From NCBI RefSeq assembly GCF_001412215.1, contig NZ_LLWP01000009.1:1-64000 (forward strand): 64,000 nucleotides of DNA, written 5' to 3'. Both the position numbers and the translations under genes were made by a program. The notes beneath the pieces are model-generated. The model worked only from the letters and a program-made list of their open reading frames with translations, was not told where the DNA came from and did no database searches. Position 1 is the first letter of the stretch. Every line of letters begins with the position of its first letter. Positions 33,744 through 42,401 of the stretch are shown piece by piece. This stretch comes from Pedobacter sp. Hv1 (GTDB taxonomy: Bacteria > Bacteroidota > Bacteroidia > Sphingobacteriales > Sphingobacteriaceae).

Positions 33744-34460
33744 TTAAACCTCACAACCATTTTCATCGCAAACGGCATCGTCATTTTTATTTAACGAAGT
33801 CAATTGTGTTTGAGGTTGTGTGGCTTTCCACTCGGTAAAACTTTGGGTAAGGGCACCTTCAAAAGCATCAATGGGTTGTGCACCAGATAAAGCATATTTT
33901 CTATCAAATACAAAATAAGGCACACCCCTAACGCCCAATTGTTGACTTTCGTAAACATCGTAACGTACACCTTCTGCAAAATCGTCGCTTTTTAAGATAC
34001 TTAATGTTTCAGCTTCATCAAGGCCAAGGCTTTTGGCAATTTCGATTAAAACATCGGCTTTGGCAATGTCTTTGCCCTCCATAAAATGAGCGTGGAATAA
34101 AGCTTCTTCTGCTTGATCTTGTAGGCCTTTGCTTGCTGCATAATGGATTAAACGATGGGCATCAAAAGAATTGGCTGGAACATTGGTGTCAAAATCAATG
34201 TTTAAGCCTACATTTTCTGCCATGGCTACCACTTGGGTGGTCATCTGTTTGGCTTGCGCTACAGACATGCCTTTGCTGCGTGCCAGATAAGTGTAGAGGT
34301 CTTCGTTATCGGTATTCTGATATTCGGGATTGAGCTGGAAACTTTTCCATTCAATCTCTACTTCATTTTTAAAGGGCAGGGTTTCAATTGCCTTTTCAAA
34401 ATGTCTTTTGCCGATATAGCAAAAAGGACACATTACATCTGACCAAATTTCTACTTTCAT
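33744..34460 (-). CDS. DsbA family oxidoreductase (FrnE-like)
   Basis: A 238-residue cytoplasmic thioredoxin-fold protein: WSDVMCPFCYIGKRHF gives the CPFC redox site (about residues 11-14), with the DsbA helical insert and GVRGVPYFVFDRKYALSGAQ carrying the cis-Pro loop (VPYF). No signal peptide, so it is FrnE- rather than DsbA-type. The C-terminus ends CDENGCEV, an extra CxxxxC not typical of all members. No operon partners; it lies next to the accessory block at 34.5-39.5 kb. Confidence 0.93.
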   Translation of the reverse strand: MKVEIWSDVMCPFCYIGKRHFEKAIETLPFKNEVEIEWKSFQLNPEYQNTDNEDLYTYLARSKGMSVAQAKQMTTQVVAMAENVGLNIDFDTNVPANSFDAHRLIHYAASKGLQDQAEEALFHAHFMEGKDIAKADVLIEIAKSLGLDEAETLSILKSDDFAEGVRYDVYESQQLGVRGVPYFVFDRKYALSGAQPIDAFEGALTQSFTEWKATQPQTQLTSLNKNDDAVCDENGCEV

Positions 34461-34505
34461 GATACAAAGATAGGGCAGCTTTATTTTTGAATGGTAAGCT
34501 AGAAG

Positions 34506-34551
34506 TAAAAAAGCCCCGACTCCTATTCGGGTCGAGGCTTATGAGTTAAGG
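34506..34551 (-). terminator. Terminator and left copy of a 46-bp direct repeat
   Basis: Minus-strand stem AAGCCTCGAC ... GTCGGGGCTT with wobble pairs, followed by a T-run. The whole 46 bp recurs without a mismatch at 39451-39496. This copy follows the SUKH gene by about 20 bp on the minus strand. Confidence 0.9.
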
Positions 34552-34571
34552 CTTAGTTATTCTATTGAATT

Positions 34572-35261
34572 TTAAAATGGCCAAGGATTATCCTTAAAAT
34601 ATTCATAATTACCTTTCATCATCCCTGCCCAGCCTAACCAGTATTCTCTTCCATATTTTCCTGCCCCCTCTGGGTCTATTTCTAAGAAATCTGGAACTAC
34701 ATCAAAATCTTGCCTGGTCTTAACCTCTTTCATGTAATGGGTCAAGCATTCCAATAGTTTGGAAAATGAAGAAAAGATAATGGCGCTTAAACCATCAAGC
34801 TCATCCCATGAATAATCGAATAGCCTTATGGGGAATTCATTGTTTTCTTTATCCTCTCGCCCATCAAATACCAGGTGCCCGTTATCATTACCTTCCCATG
34901 CAAAAGGATATAAGCCAAGTGAGGCAAGATAATCAGCATCTTCAAGAGGATCGGTAATCTCTTGAAGTGGTTGATTGGGGTTTGAATAGGGTAGCCTTAA
35001 GAGTCTACAATCACAATCGAGGAAAAAATATCTTTTATGAAAATTGATAAAACTTTGTGGGAAAACCACATTGAATTTTTCTTCAACCTTTCGATAGTCT
35101 TCAGCGCTAAATGTACCATTAAGAGGTTTCCATATAAACCAACCCTCCTCATCAACTGGCGAGGCCATCATTTCTTTAGGGGTGTCTTTTGTATAAACAG
35201 AAGTTAATTTACGAGCATTGAAAAAGGCAGAAAAAAATGCCTCAATTATATTGTCTTTCAT
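34572..35261 (-). CDS. SMI1/KNR4 (SUKH) family protein
   Basis: A 229-residue protein whose segment FSAEDYRKVEEKFNVVFPQS followed by FINFHKRYFFLDCDC fits the SUKH (SMI1/KNR4) fold, residues about 50-85. Acidic overall, with an Asp/Glu-rich middle (DPLEDADYLASLG, FDGREDKENNEF). SUKH proteins are the most frequent immunity proteins of bacterial polymorphic toxins but also have other roles. It is the last gene of a leftward cluster whose upstream gene encodes a lipoprotein with a papain-like domain, fitting an immunity role (inference). Own terminator is at 34506-34551. Confidence 0.8.
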   Translation of the reverse strand: MKDNIIEAFFSAFFNARKLTSVYTKDTPKEMMASPVDEEGWFIWKPLNGTFSAEDYRKVEEKFNVVFPQSFINFHKRYFFLDCDCRLLRLPYSNPNQPLQEITDPLEDADYLASLGLYPFAWEGNDNGHLVFDGREDKENNEFPIRLFDYSWDELDGLSAIIFSSFSKLLECLTHYMKEVKTRQDFDVVPDFLEIDPEGAGKYGREYWLGWAGMMKGNYEYFKDNPWPF

Positions 35262-35310
35262 CGCAATTACATTTTTTGAAATGTTAAAGGAGTAGCTATT
35301 TTAACCAAAC

Positions 35311-35835
35311 CTATTTGATCTTTTTAAAATCTACTAGCCTCATTACCTCATGTTTTGGGTCACTTCCATAACCACAAATGTGTAAAGTATCATTATCAGG
35401 AAGTTTCTCAATAGTATAACTCAAATTATTATATGTTGCAATAGGCTGTTTGAGCCCAAATGAATTAGACTTTGTTTGACGGAAATAATTATATGACCAT
35501 GTAGATGAATAGGCCTCCTTGGGGTATGGAGTCATCATCAAAACCATTTTGTCTATATAGTACTTACCTTCATATCTGCCTGATTTGAAATTAACTAAAC
35601 TATCCTTGGTAATCCTCAAAGTAATCACTTCATTAGAATCTATTCGTAGGCGTTCGGCCTGCTCTCTAGATGGTTTAAAAATATAGGTGCCCAATAACTT
35701 TTCATAACCCAAAGAATCTTCAACAGCTGTTTGTTCATCCCCAAAGTTACTGATACCACCACAACTACTAATTATTGCTGTGCTGAACATGGCTGAAAAT
35801 AAGATTAGGAAATAAAAAAGAGGATTAATTTTCAT
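35311..35835 (-). CDS. Small lipoprotein of unknown function
   Basis: A 174-residue predicted lipoprotein: signal with lipobox IISSCGG (Cys about residue 25). I chose the ATG at 35835 since it places the hydrophobic core directly after MKINP. The mature part has the pattern LGTYIFKPSREQAERLRIDS, ITKDSLVNFKSGRYEGKYYI and ends in HEVMRLVDFKKIK. No known family recognised. It sits between the SUKH gene (50 bp) and a broken paralogue fragment (35868-35930), pointing to recent gene duplication in this cluster. Confidence 0.72.
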   Translation of the reverse strand: MKINPLFYFLILFSAMFSTAIISSCGGISNFGDEQTAVEDSLGYEKLLGTYIFKPSREQAERLRIDSNEVITLRITKDSLVNFKSGRYEGKYYIDKMVLMMTPYPKEAYSSTWSYNYFRQTKSNSFGLKQPIATYNNLSYTIEKLPDNDTLHICGYGSDPKHEVMRLVDFKKIK

Positions 35836-35867
35836 TTGATTTCTTATTGAAAATTTCACAGGCCTAT

Positions 35868-35974
35868 TTGATCTTTTTAAAATTTATGAGTCTTATCTTG
35901 CATTTGGCAGACGACCTGCAATATAGATATGGGCGACTGCCACTTGAATACACTTATCTACTTCGCTATCAAGC
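35868..35974 (-). pseudogene. Degraded 3' end of a lipoprotein paralogue
   Basis: On the minus strand the last codons read I-R-L-I-N-F-K-K-I-K-stop, matching the M-R-L-V-D-F-K-K-I-K-stop ending of the intact lipoprotein at 35311. The final 22 bp are nearly identical (ATTTTAAAAAGATCAAATAG, then G). Upstream the frame is not recognisable, and there is no start, so this is a remnant of a duplicated gene. Confidence 0.6.
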
Positions 35975-36757
35975 TTATTGAGATTTTGTAGCACTTTGAT
36001 CTCTAGGTAAATAATCCTGATTTCTTATCACTTCATAAACATTATCAAGGTATGCTAAAGAAACTTTTGGATCTTTTATGAAATAATTTATTGCCCATGT
36101 TATAAAATTTTTATTAACTATGCTTAGTCCATTTTTATCCAAATATTTTTTCATGTCCAGGACGTGTATTTGGTTATCATTATTTTTGATAAACTTTACC
36201 TCTTGTGTAGATAACGACAGGTTATGTAAAAGAAACCTAAATGCGCTCTTAAAATCACCTTGTTTAGTCTTATCATATCCATTATAATTCTTCTCATTAA
36301 CCACAGGTAAACCACGGAAGTCCTGTGGCAAAATACTATCCTTTTTTTTGAAAAGACTATATTTAATAACCCGATATAGATCAATTTTCTTGATTAGATA
36401 CCAACGAGAATTAATGTACCCTCCACCTGTTACAGACATATATTTATAAGGAAGCGTTTCTTCCGTTGATAGGTTCTTGTCATTTTTTAAAACATGATTG
36501 ATATGTTTCAAATAAATATTGGGAGCTGTTTTTATTTTATACGCCTGACTTTTATATAAATCAAAAATAGAATCTCTCATGTTAAGAGATTCTATTTTTG
36601 ATGTTTGACTTGCAATGAGTCCGTACCTTTCATAAGTACATTTTAGTTTAACTAATTTTTGAAAATCTAAATCAATTTGATTTGTATTGGATGGCTGTGC
36701 CTTACCCAACGACCAAATTGCGAACAACGCGATAATGATTAAGCTAACTTGTTTCAT
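35975..36757 (-). CDS. Secreted protein sharing a helical module with the adjacent large lipoprotein
   Basis: A 260-residue exported protein (start ATG 36757; signal MKQVSLIIIALFAIWSLGKA). Its C-terminal segment FITWAINYFIKDPKVSLAYL, DNVYEVIRNQDYLPRD parallels WAIERFMNDNNVSLEQLDNI, YDAIRHQNYVPKD in the neighbouring 575-residue lipoprotein (about residues 381-413), then stops. So it has the helical module but not the C-terminal Cys/His domain. It may be a truncated paralogue or a separate component. 10 bp downstream of that gene on the same strand. No known family. Confidence 0.7.
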   Translation of the reverse strand: MKQVSLIIIALFAIWSLGKAQPSNTNQIDLDFQKLVKLKCTYERYGLIASQTSKIESLNMRDSIFDLYKSQAYKIKTAPNIYLKHINHVLKNDKNLSTEETLPYKYMSVTGGGYINSRWYLIKKIDLYRVIKYSLFKKKDSILPQDFRGLPVVNEKNYNGYDKTKQGDFKSAFRFLLHNLSLSTQEVKFIKNNDNQIHVLDMKKYLDKNGLSIVNKNFITWAINYFIKDPKVSLAYLDNVYEVIRNQDYLPRDQSATKSQ

Positions 36758-36767
36758 GATACTAACT

Positions 36768-38495
36768 CTATTTTTTTCTCCAATAAATTCTTGAAGGAAC
36801 TGTTTTTCCATCCAAAGTAAATGTTGGGCCTGTAGTTCCATAAGCTGCAGGGATATCCCTTGGATGATGTTCTATAATTTCATAGGTTCCCATTTTACTA
36901 CTTACCTTAGTTGCATACCCATCAGCATCAACTTCTGTTACTATGGCAGAATGTGTCCATCCTGATGCCCCATTATTGTTTAAGGAGTACATTACACGAT
37001 CTCCAACTTGGATGTTTCCTGTCACTGTACTCCAATCTTTCGATTCTAATTTTATCGCTGTTACCCATTTTGGGTAGCCTTCGAGGGTTTCAGTAGCGTA
37101 CTGTAGGCCAAAGGCATGATAGTGACAATTAAAAGCGTCCACATTTTTTATCTCTGTACCATTTCTATTAATCCATAAAGGAGTGATTTCGGTAAGGAAA
37201 CTGCTAAAGTCATCTGTAGAGAGTTTAGATCTCCAATAATAGCTAGCAGGCTCTCTATCCTTAGGCACATAGTTTTGATGTCTTATTGCATCATAAATAT
37301 TATCTAGTTGCTCTAAAGATACATTATTATCATTCATGAAACGTTCAATCGCCCACTTTACAAACGCTTTACTTTCTGTTGTTTTACCCATTGCTTCTAA
37401 ATAAGTGGCAAGTTTGTCGGAACTTGTTGGGTGTTCGGCTAAAAAATCCATTTCATCCGTATCTGTCAATTCTAATGTGCGAATGAGATACAACGTAGAA
37501 CCTGCAACTGTTGCCGAACCAGAAGTAGGCCCACTAGGGTTATTGTTTGGATAAGGGTCATAATTCCCCCCTGAGCCATAACCCGGCACATAACTACCAT
37601 AAACCCCATCACGATCTACTGGCCCTGTAAACCCTCCATCGCTATCTGGATTGCTAGTAGGGAATGCTCCCCAATCAATCCTCCATCCACCACCAAAGTG
37701 GTTTGTATAGTAAGTTGGAATACCAAGCGTATGTGCTATCCACCCAACAACATCACCAAGCAAATCGGCAAGCCATTTGAAAATATAACCAACCTTTTGA
37801 TCATCAGCCCTGAGTACTTTACCTTTGGCACCTACCTTATTGGTGCTTTCTGTCTGATTGGGATTTTTAAGGCCATATTTTTGCTTTAGTTTACTTTTAA
37901 CAATTTCTTGGGTCCAAACTGTTTCCCCTTTTAAATTCCATTCGTAAAGGTTACCTGTCCAGATTCCATTTTCCCCAAAATCAACATTCGGATTAGTTGG
38001 TACAAAATTGAATAAATAGGCACTGAGCTTATCGCTCCCTGCGTCTTTGATGATAAATAATTCTGGAGGATGCTTTTCGAAATAATTTGGATTGGGTGTG
38101 CCTGCTTCGTTTGAAGATCCATTTGATTGTGTCTTTCCACTCATTTGTTTACCTTGACTGATATTCTCATTTAGACGCAGATCTGGTGGCAGCTCAACAT
38201 TCATGAGCTTATTTATGTTCAAGATCGGTATACGTACAATTTTCTTTCCATCGACAGTTGCCTGCTGCGATTTTTTCCAATCTAATGTCAAGAGCTGTGC
38301 TGCAGGGATTTCATTTAGCAAATTGATAATCTGTTCTTCCTTAATTACCTGTTTGTTTACGTCAAATTGGTCATTTGTTGGGTTAACAATGTCTTTTTTA
38401 CATTGTACTAAAAACAGGCACAAGAAGAGCAGTGCGCTGGCAATAAATTCTTTCTTAAAAAAGGTTAATTTTTTTACGGGTTGTTTTTTTCTCAT
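36768..38495 (-). CDS. Large lipoprotein with C-terminal papain-like Cys/His domain (toxin-like)
   Basis: A 575-residue exported protein (start ATG 38495; the in-frame upstream codons were rejected because MRKKQPVKK begins a good signal). Cys32 in VQCKKD is a possible lipidation site; Gln before the Cys is unusual. Regions: a 100-residue N-terminal domain, a Gly/Pro/Asn-rich linker (about 285-332), a helical module (about 340-413), then a domain with C457 in FNCHYHAFG, H515 in WTHSAIV, and VSSKMGTYEIIEHHPRDIPA. The order Cys-His with GDRVMYSL resembles NlpC/P60 or CHAP peptidoglycan hydrolases. A toxin role is inferred from the nearby SUKH gene. Confidence 0.6.
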   Translation of the reverse strand: MRKKQPVKKLTFFKKEFIASALLFLCLFLVQCKKDIVNPTNDQFDVNKQVIKEEQIINLLNEIPAAQLLTLDWKKSQQATVDGKKIVRIPILNINKLMNVELPPDLRLNENISQGKQMSGKTQSNGSSNEAGTPNPNYFEKHPPELFIIKDAGSDKLSAYLFNFVPTNPNVDFGENGIWTGNLYEWNLKGETVWTQEIVKSKLKQKYGLKNPNQTESTNKVGAKGKVLRADDQKVGYIFKWLADLLGDVVGWIAHTLGIPTYYTNHFGGGWRIDWGAFPTSNPDSDGGFTGPVDRDGVYGSYVPGYGSGGNYDPYPNNNPSGPTSGSATVAGSTLYLIRTLELTDTDEMDFLAEHPTSSDKLATYLEAMGKTTESKAFVKWAIERFMNDNNVSLEQLDNIYDAIRHQNYVPKDREPASYYWRSKLSTDDFSSFLTEITPLWINRNGTEIKNVDAFNCHYHAFGLQYATETLEGYPKWVTAIKLESKDWSTVTGNIQVGDRVMYSLNNNGASGWTHSAIVTEVDADGYATKVSSKMGTYEIIEHHPRDIPAAYGTTGPTFTLDGKTVPSRIYWRKK

Positions 38496-38620
38496 AAAAT
38501 AGTTGTTTGTTTTCCGGGAGAAAATTAGAAAAAGATACAGGAGAGAAAAAATTTTGCAACAGACAGGCACATGCTGTATATGAACAAGCATTTTGTGTAT
38601 GCAAAACTTGATTAGCTACT

Positions 38621-39343
38621 TTAACCTTTGATAGTACGGGACCGGATGCAATCCATAAAGCGAGCTTTGTACTGTTCTCCGAATGGAATAATAGCATCAT
38701 TCAGCAGTGTAACTGTGCTTCCGTCTACCGACCTGATGTGGTCGATGTTAACGATATAGCTTCGGTGGATGCGGATAAATACTTTATTGGGTAATTGTGC
38801 GATAATATTTTTTATACTCGACCGTAGCAAAAAGACCTCCTTTTGGGCATGAATAGAGATGGTATTTTTTAAGGCCTCTACATAGCGTATTTCCGAAACG
38901 TTAATCTGGGTGAGTTTCCCTTTAGTCCCCGTGTTTAGAAATATCTTCCCCCAATCTTTATTATTATTATTATCCATGTCGGTTTTTTGGGTTCTTGCTT
39001 TAATTTTATCTATGCATGTGACGAACATGTGATAGGAGAAAGGCTTTAGCAGGTAACCGATGGCGTCTTTTTGAATGGCTTCTACAGCATATTTTGAATG
39101 AGAAGTGATAAATACAATAAACGTACCCTCTGGTAGTAGGCTAGCCACCTCAATTCCAGATAACTCAGGCATTTCTACATCTAAAAATACAAGGTCTGGT
39201 TGCTTTAGTTTGATTTCTTTAAGCGCAGCGATTGGATCTGTATGAGTGCCAATACAGGTCAATTCAGGAGTCTTTTCGATATGTTTTACCACTGCATTTA
39301 CGGCATGGCAATCATCGTCTACTACGTAACAGGTCAGGTTCAT
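38621..39343 (-). CDS. LytTR-family response regulator (orphan)
   Basis: A 240-residue response regulator: receiver domain with acidic pair D9-D10, phospho-acceptor Asp55 in FLDVEMPELSG and Lys100 in GYLLKPFSYH, then a LytTR DNA-binding domain (about 130-235; KNTISIHAQKEVFLLRSSIK, FIRIHRSYIVNIDHI). All key receiver residues are intact. No histidine kinase lies nearby, so the partner is elsewhere. It is 125 bp upstream of the toxin-like lipoprotein and same strand, so it may control the cluster. The spacer holds TTTTG 38591-38595 / CAAAA 38602-38606. Confidence 0.92.
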   Translation of the reverse strand: MNLTCYVVDDDCHAVNAVVKHIEKTPELTCIGTHTDPIAALKEIKLKQPDLVFLDVEMPELSGIEVASLLPEGTFIVFITSHSKYAVEAIQKDAIGYLLKPFSYHMFVTCIDKIKARTQKTDMDNNNNKDWGKIFLNTGTKGKLTQINVSEIRYVEALKNTISIHAQKEVFLLRSSIKNIIAQLPNKVFIRIHRSYIVNIDHIRSVDGSTVTLLNDAIIPFGEQYKARFMDCIRSRTIKG

Positions 39344-39450
39344 TAAGAGTTGTTCAAAGGCTTAGTAAGTAAATAAACGAATTAGTTTAGAGCTTTCAAA
39401 ATAAAGCCGCAAAGCACTTTTAATCTTATGATCAATAAATGGCATAGCCA

Positions 39451-39496
39451 TAAAAAAGCCCCGACTCCTATTCGGGTCGAGGCTTATGAGTTAAGG
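39451..39496 (-). terminator. Terminator and right copy of the 46-bp direct repeat
   Basis: Identical to 34506-34551; it follows the stop of the M14 peptidase gene on the minus strand. Together with the left copy it brackets the five-gene accessory cluster. Confidence 0.9.
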
Positions 39497-39513
39497 TTTA
39501 ACAGTTGGTTAAA

Positions 39514-42255
39514 CTATTTGTACAATTGATTGAACATCCATTTGAAGGTGCCATGCGTTTGCGCTCTGAAGGTAATTTCTGGACCGAAGGCAAATAATTT
39601 ACCTTTACCATAATCAGCTTCGAAAGCTGCAACTCCATCTTGTAGGTAGCTTTGGCCCCAAGCCCAACCACTACGTAATGGCGTAGCATTGGCAAACCAA
39701 GCTAAAGGTTTAATCCTTCCGCTAGATACCGCATCTGGGCTCAGTTTAAATACAGGGCTGTTATCGAAATAAACATCCGTAGCACGATCCATGCCCCAGT
39801 TGGCAGGCTGTTTGGTATCTAAAGCAACATTTAATACACTGCCAGGCACATAGTATTTTTCGGCAGGTAGCCTTTTCTCTGTACCATTTACCAATTCTAC
39901 CATGGCATTACGCACAGGTAAGTCTAGGTGAGCGGCCAAGTTGGTTGCAGTACCAATGGCTACAATTTCGCCACCAGCCTCTAAGAATTTCTTCAATTGA
40001 GGAATTGATTTATCTTGGCTCATGCGACCGATACGAGCTCTATACTCTTCTGGTACAGATTCTGGTGCAGGTCCACCAAAACCACCACCTCTATTGCCAG
40101 CATTCGCTGTTGCGTTAGGGTTGTAAGCAGGGATAGAGCCATCAACAAATACAATTACATCAAATTTATCTTTTAAATTTCCAGCGTCGATATCTGGTGC
40201 ATAAATTACCGTAGCATCAAAGTGGTATTGCTCCATAATGAAACGGATCCATCCCGAATCCATCGAGCCGCCGTAAGTATCCCAAAGAGCGATACGAGAA
40301 GGCGCAATTTTAACTGCTTTGGCAGGCTTTTGTGCCGCCATTACCCTCATTCCAAAACCATGCTCAGCTTTGTCTAAAATCGTTTTTGCTTTTGCAGAGG
40401 CAGGAACATAAAAAGAACCGTCGGCACTATTGCGGAAAACTTCGGCACCGCCTTTTAACAATTCGTTTACGGCCAGGTAGCTTTCGTTTGCACTTGAGCT
40501 CAATACATAACCACTACCCGATGGCAGTGCTTTTGGTGTGGCTTTTAACAGCTCGCCATAAGGAAGTTTTTCAAAAGGACCATCAAATTTATCTTGGATC
40601 CTGTCGAATTTAACATTCATCAAGTAAGCCAATGTCCAACCTGCAGCATCATATGGTGCAATTGGAGGCCCTCCTTCGTATTTAAAGTCGTTTGGATGGT
40701 CTTGTGGTTCGAACATGTCTAAAATGTGCGGACGGAAAGCCTGATCGGTTTTAACAATGTAACTTCCGGCAGGATAACTTTTGCCAGCAACAGTAAATGC
40801 TGCAGTTGCCTTTTGTACCCCAATACCAGTTCTAATCAAAGCATTTAAGAAACGGATTGCTGTAGTAAAATCTGGTTGATCGGCTGATAAGATATAACCC
40901 CTAGCATCTCTATTAAGTGGCGCTTTCATTACCGTATCTAAATATTTAACAGACATGCCTCTACCGCCACCAAAACCACCCGCAGGGTTTGTAGTAGCAC
41001 TTGTACTTCTGTCTTTTTGGTAAGCATCATTAATGGCATCGATCTTTTTCGGAGAAAATGACCAAGTATCTTTGCTGCCTCTATCAATAGAGTTTTTACC
41101 CATTTGGTAGATGTTGTACAATAACTCATCGCTGTGACGTTGTGCATAACCTAAAACGGCATAATTCAATGAAACTGAATAATCAATTGAATTTTTGAAA
41201 TACCATTTTTGTGGGAGTACTGGGTTTGGCGAATCGCCGTTTGGCAATAAACGAGAAGGAACCAAAGGGATATCAGAGGGCGTTGGTCCACCTACAATTT
41301 CTGTTAACAAACCAATCATGTTGTGGAAATAGGTTGTTGTACGCAAACCACCATTGTACCAAGTAGAAAACACAGAGCCCCCACGTTGGGTATAGCCCGG
41401 TTTCCCTTCAACATTCATTCTATTGTGCATGGCAGCACCTACGGCGTCGATACTGGTCAATACCATTGGATCGAAAACGTAGTTATAAGGATCACGGTAT
41501 GGAGGTCCAGCGACTACTGTTCCGGCAGGCCCAGCTTGGTGGTGGTTATACATGATTTGTGGGATCCACTCTACAAAAAGCTGTCTGCCCATATTTTGGG
41601 TTTCTTTAAGGTTCAACATAAAGAAATCCCTATTGTTATCATGCCCGGCATATTTTTCGTACAAACGAGGCAAACCACTTAAAGATCTTTTCTTAGGGTC
41701 TTTCTCTCTCATGTACCAATCGCTTTGCAGTTCTTGTCCATCGGGGTTGGCGTGTGTCATTAAAACAATCACCTTATCTAGGATATTGGTAGTTTCGGCA
41801 TCTGTACGGCTAGACAGGTTATAGGCCATTTGGATCAACTGGTGTGCACCAACAACCTCATTGGCATGCAGGCCACCATCAATCCATACCACAGCTTTCC
41901 CTTCGGCAGCTAATTTTTTTGCCTCATCTTGGCTTAAGCCCTCGGCACGGGCCATTTTTTGGGAAATTTGTTTGTAGCGCTCTAGGTTCTTCAAATTTTC
42001 TGGCGAAGAGATGATCAGCATATATTGTGACCTTCCTTCTTCAGTTTTACCAATGTCTACCAATTTTACCCGCTTAGAAGTAGCGGCTAATTTTTTAAAA
42101 TAAGCTTCAGTTTGCGTATAGTTGGCCAATTGATAATCATCGCCAATGGTAAAACCAAAGTGAGCTTTAGGGGTTGGTACTTCTTGTGCAGTAGCATTTA
42201 AGCTTCCTACAATTAAAAGAGCCAAACAGAGCTTTTTAAAGTAGCTTTTTATCAT
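39514..42255 (-). CDS. M14 family zinc carboxypeptidase-like protein
   Basis: A 913-residue exported protein (signal ending NATAQE, about residue 24). The M14 domain covers about residues 45-400: zinc ligands in DGGLHANEVVGAHQ (HxxE) and in MYNHHQAG, preceded by IGKTEEGRSQYML. The C-terminal 500 residues form a separate domain (glutamine amidotransferase-like fold suspected from RIALWDTYGGSMDSGWIRFI and VIVFVDGSIPAYN). Predicted periplasmic peptidase. Length is normal for the Bacteroidota subfamily. Confidence 0.9.
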   Translation of the reverse strand: MIKSYFKKLCLALLIVGSLNATAQEVPTPKAHFGFTIGDDYQLANYTQTEAYFKKLAATSKRVKLVDIGKTEEGRSQYMLIISSPENLKNLERYKQISQKMARAEGLSQDEAKKLAAEGKAVVWIDGGLHANEVVGAHQLIQMAYNLSSRTDAETTNILDKVIVLMTHANPDGQELQSDWYMREKDPKKRSLSGLPRLYEKYAGHDNNRDFFMLNLKETQNMGRQLFVEWIPQIMYNHHQAGPAGTVVAGPPYRDPYNYVFDPMVLTSIDAVGAAMHNRMNVEGKPGYTQRGGSVFSTWYNGGLRTTTYFHNMIGLLTEIVGGPTPSDIPLVPSRLLPNGDSPNPVLPQKWYFKNSIDYSVSLNYAVLGYAQRHSDELLYNIYQMGKNSIDRGSKDTWSFSPKKIDAINDAYQKDRSTSATTNPAGGFGGGRGMSVKYLDTVMKAPLNRDARGYILSADQPDFTTAIRFLNALIRTGIGVQKATAAFTVAGKSYPAGSYIVKTDQAFRPHILDMFEPQDHPNDFKYEGGPPIAPYDAAGWTLAYLMNVKFDRIQDKFDGPFEKLPYGELLKATPKALPSGSGYVLSSSANESYLAVNELLKGGAEVFRNSADGSFYVPASAKAKTILDKAEHGFGMRVMAAQKPAKAVKIAPSRIALWDTYGGSMDSGWIRFIMEQYHFDATVIYAPDIDAGNLKDKFDVIVFVDGSIPAYNPNATANAGNRGGGFGGPAPESVPEEYRARIGRMSQDKSIPQLKKFLEAGGEIVAIGTATNLAAHLDLPVRNAMVELVNGTEKRLPAEKYYVPGSVLNVALDTKQPANWGMDRATDVYFDNSPVFKLSPDAVSSGRIKPLAWFANATPLRSGWAWGQSYLQDGVAAFEADYGKGKLFAFGPEITFRAQTHGTFKWMFNQLYK

Positions 42256-42401
42256 AATTTAGGAATGTTGATGGTTATTATATCAAATATATAACAGAAA
42301 AGTATTTGAAATACCCATGCTGTAAATTTGTTACATCAACGTTAATTAAATCAGGATAAGGAGCATAAGGCCTCAAATAGAGCCCTATTTAATCGACGTA
42401 G

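Noticed and set aside
41323..41824. Plus-strand frames inside the M14 peptidase
   Set aside because: Opposite-strand shadows of a gene with clear zinc-site motifs.
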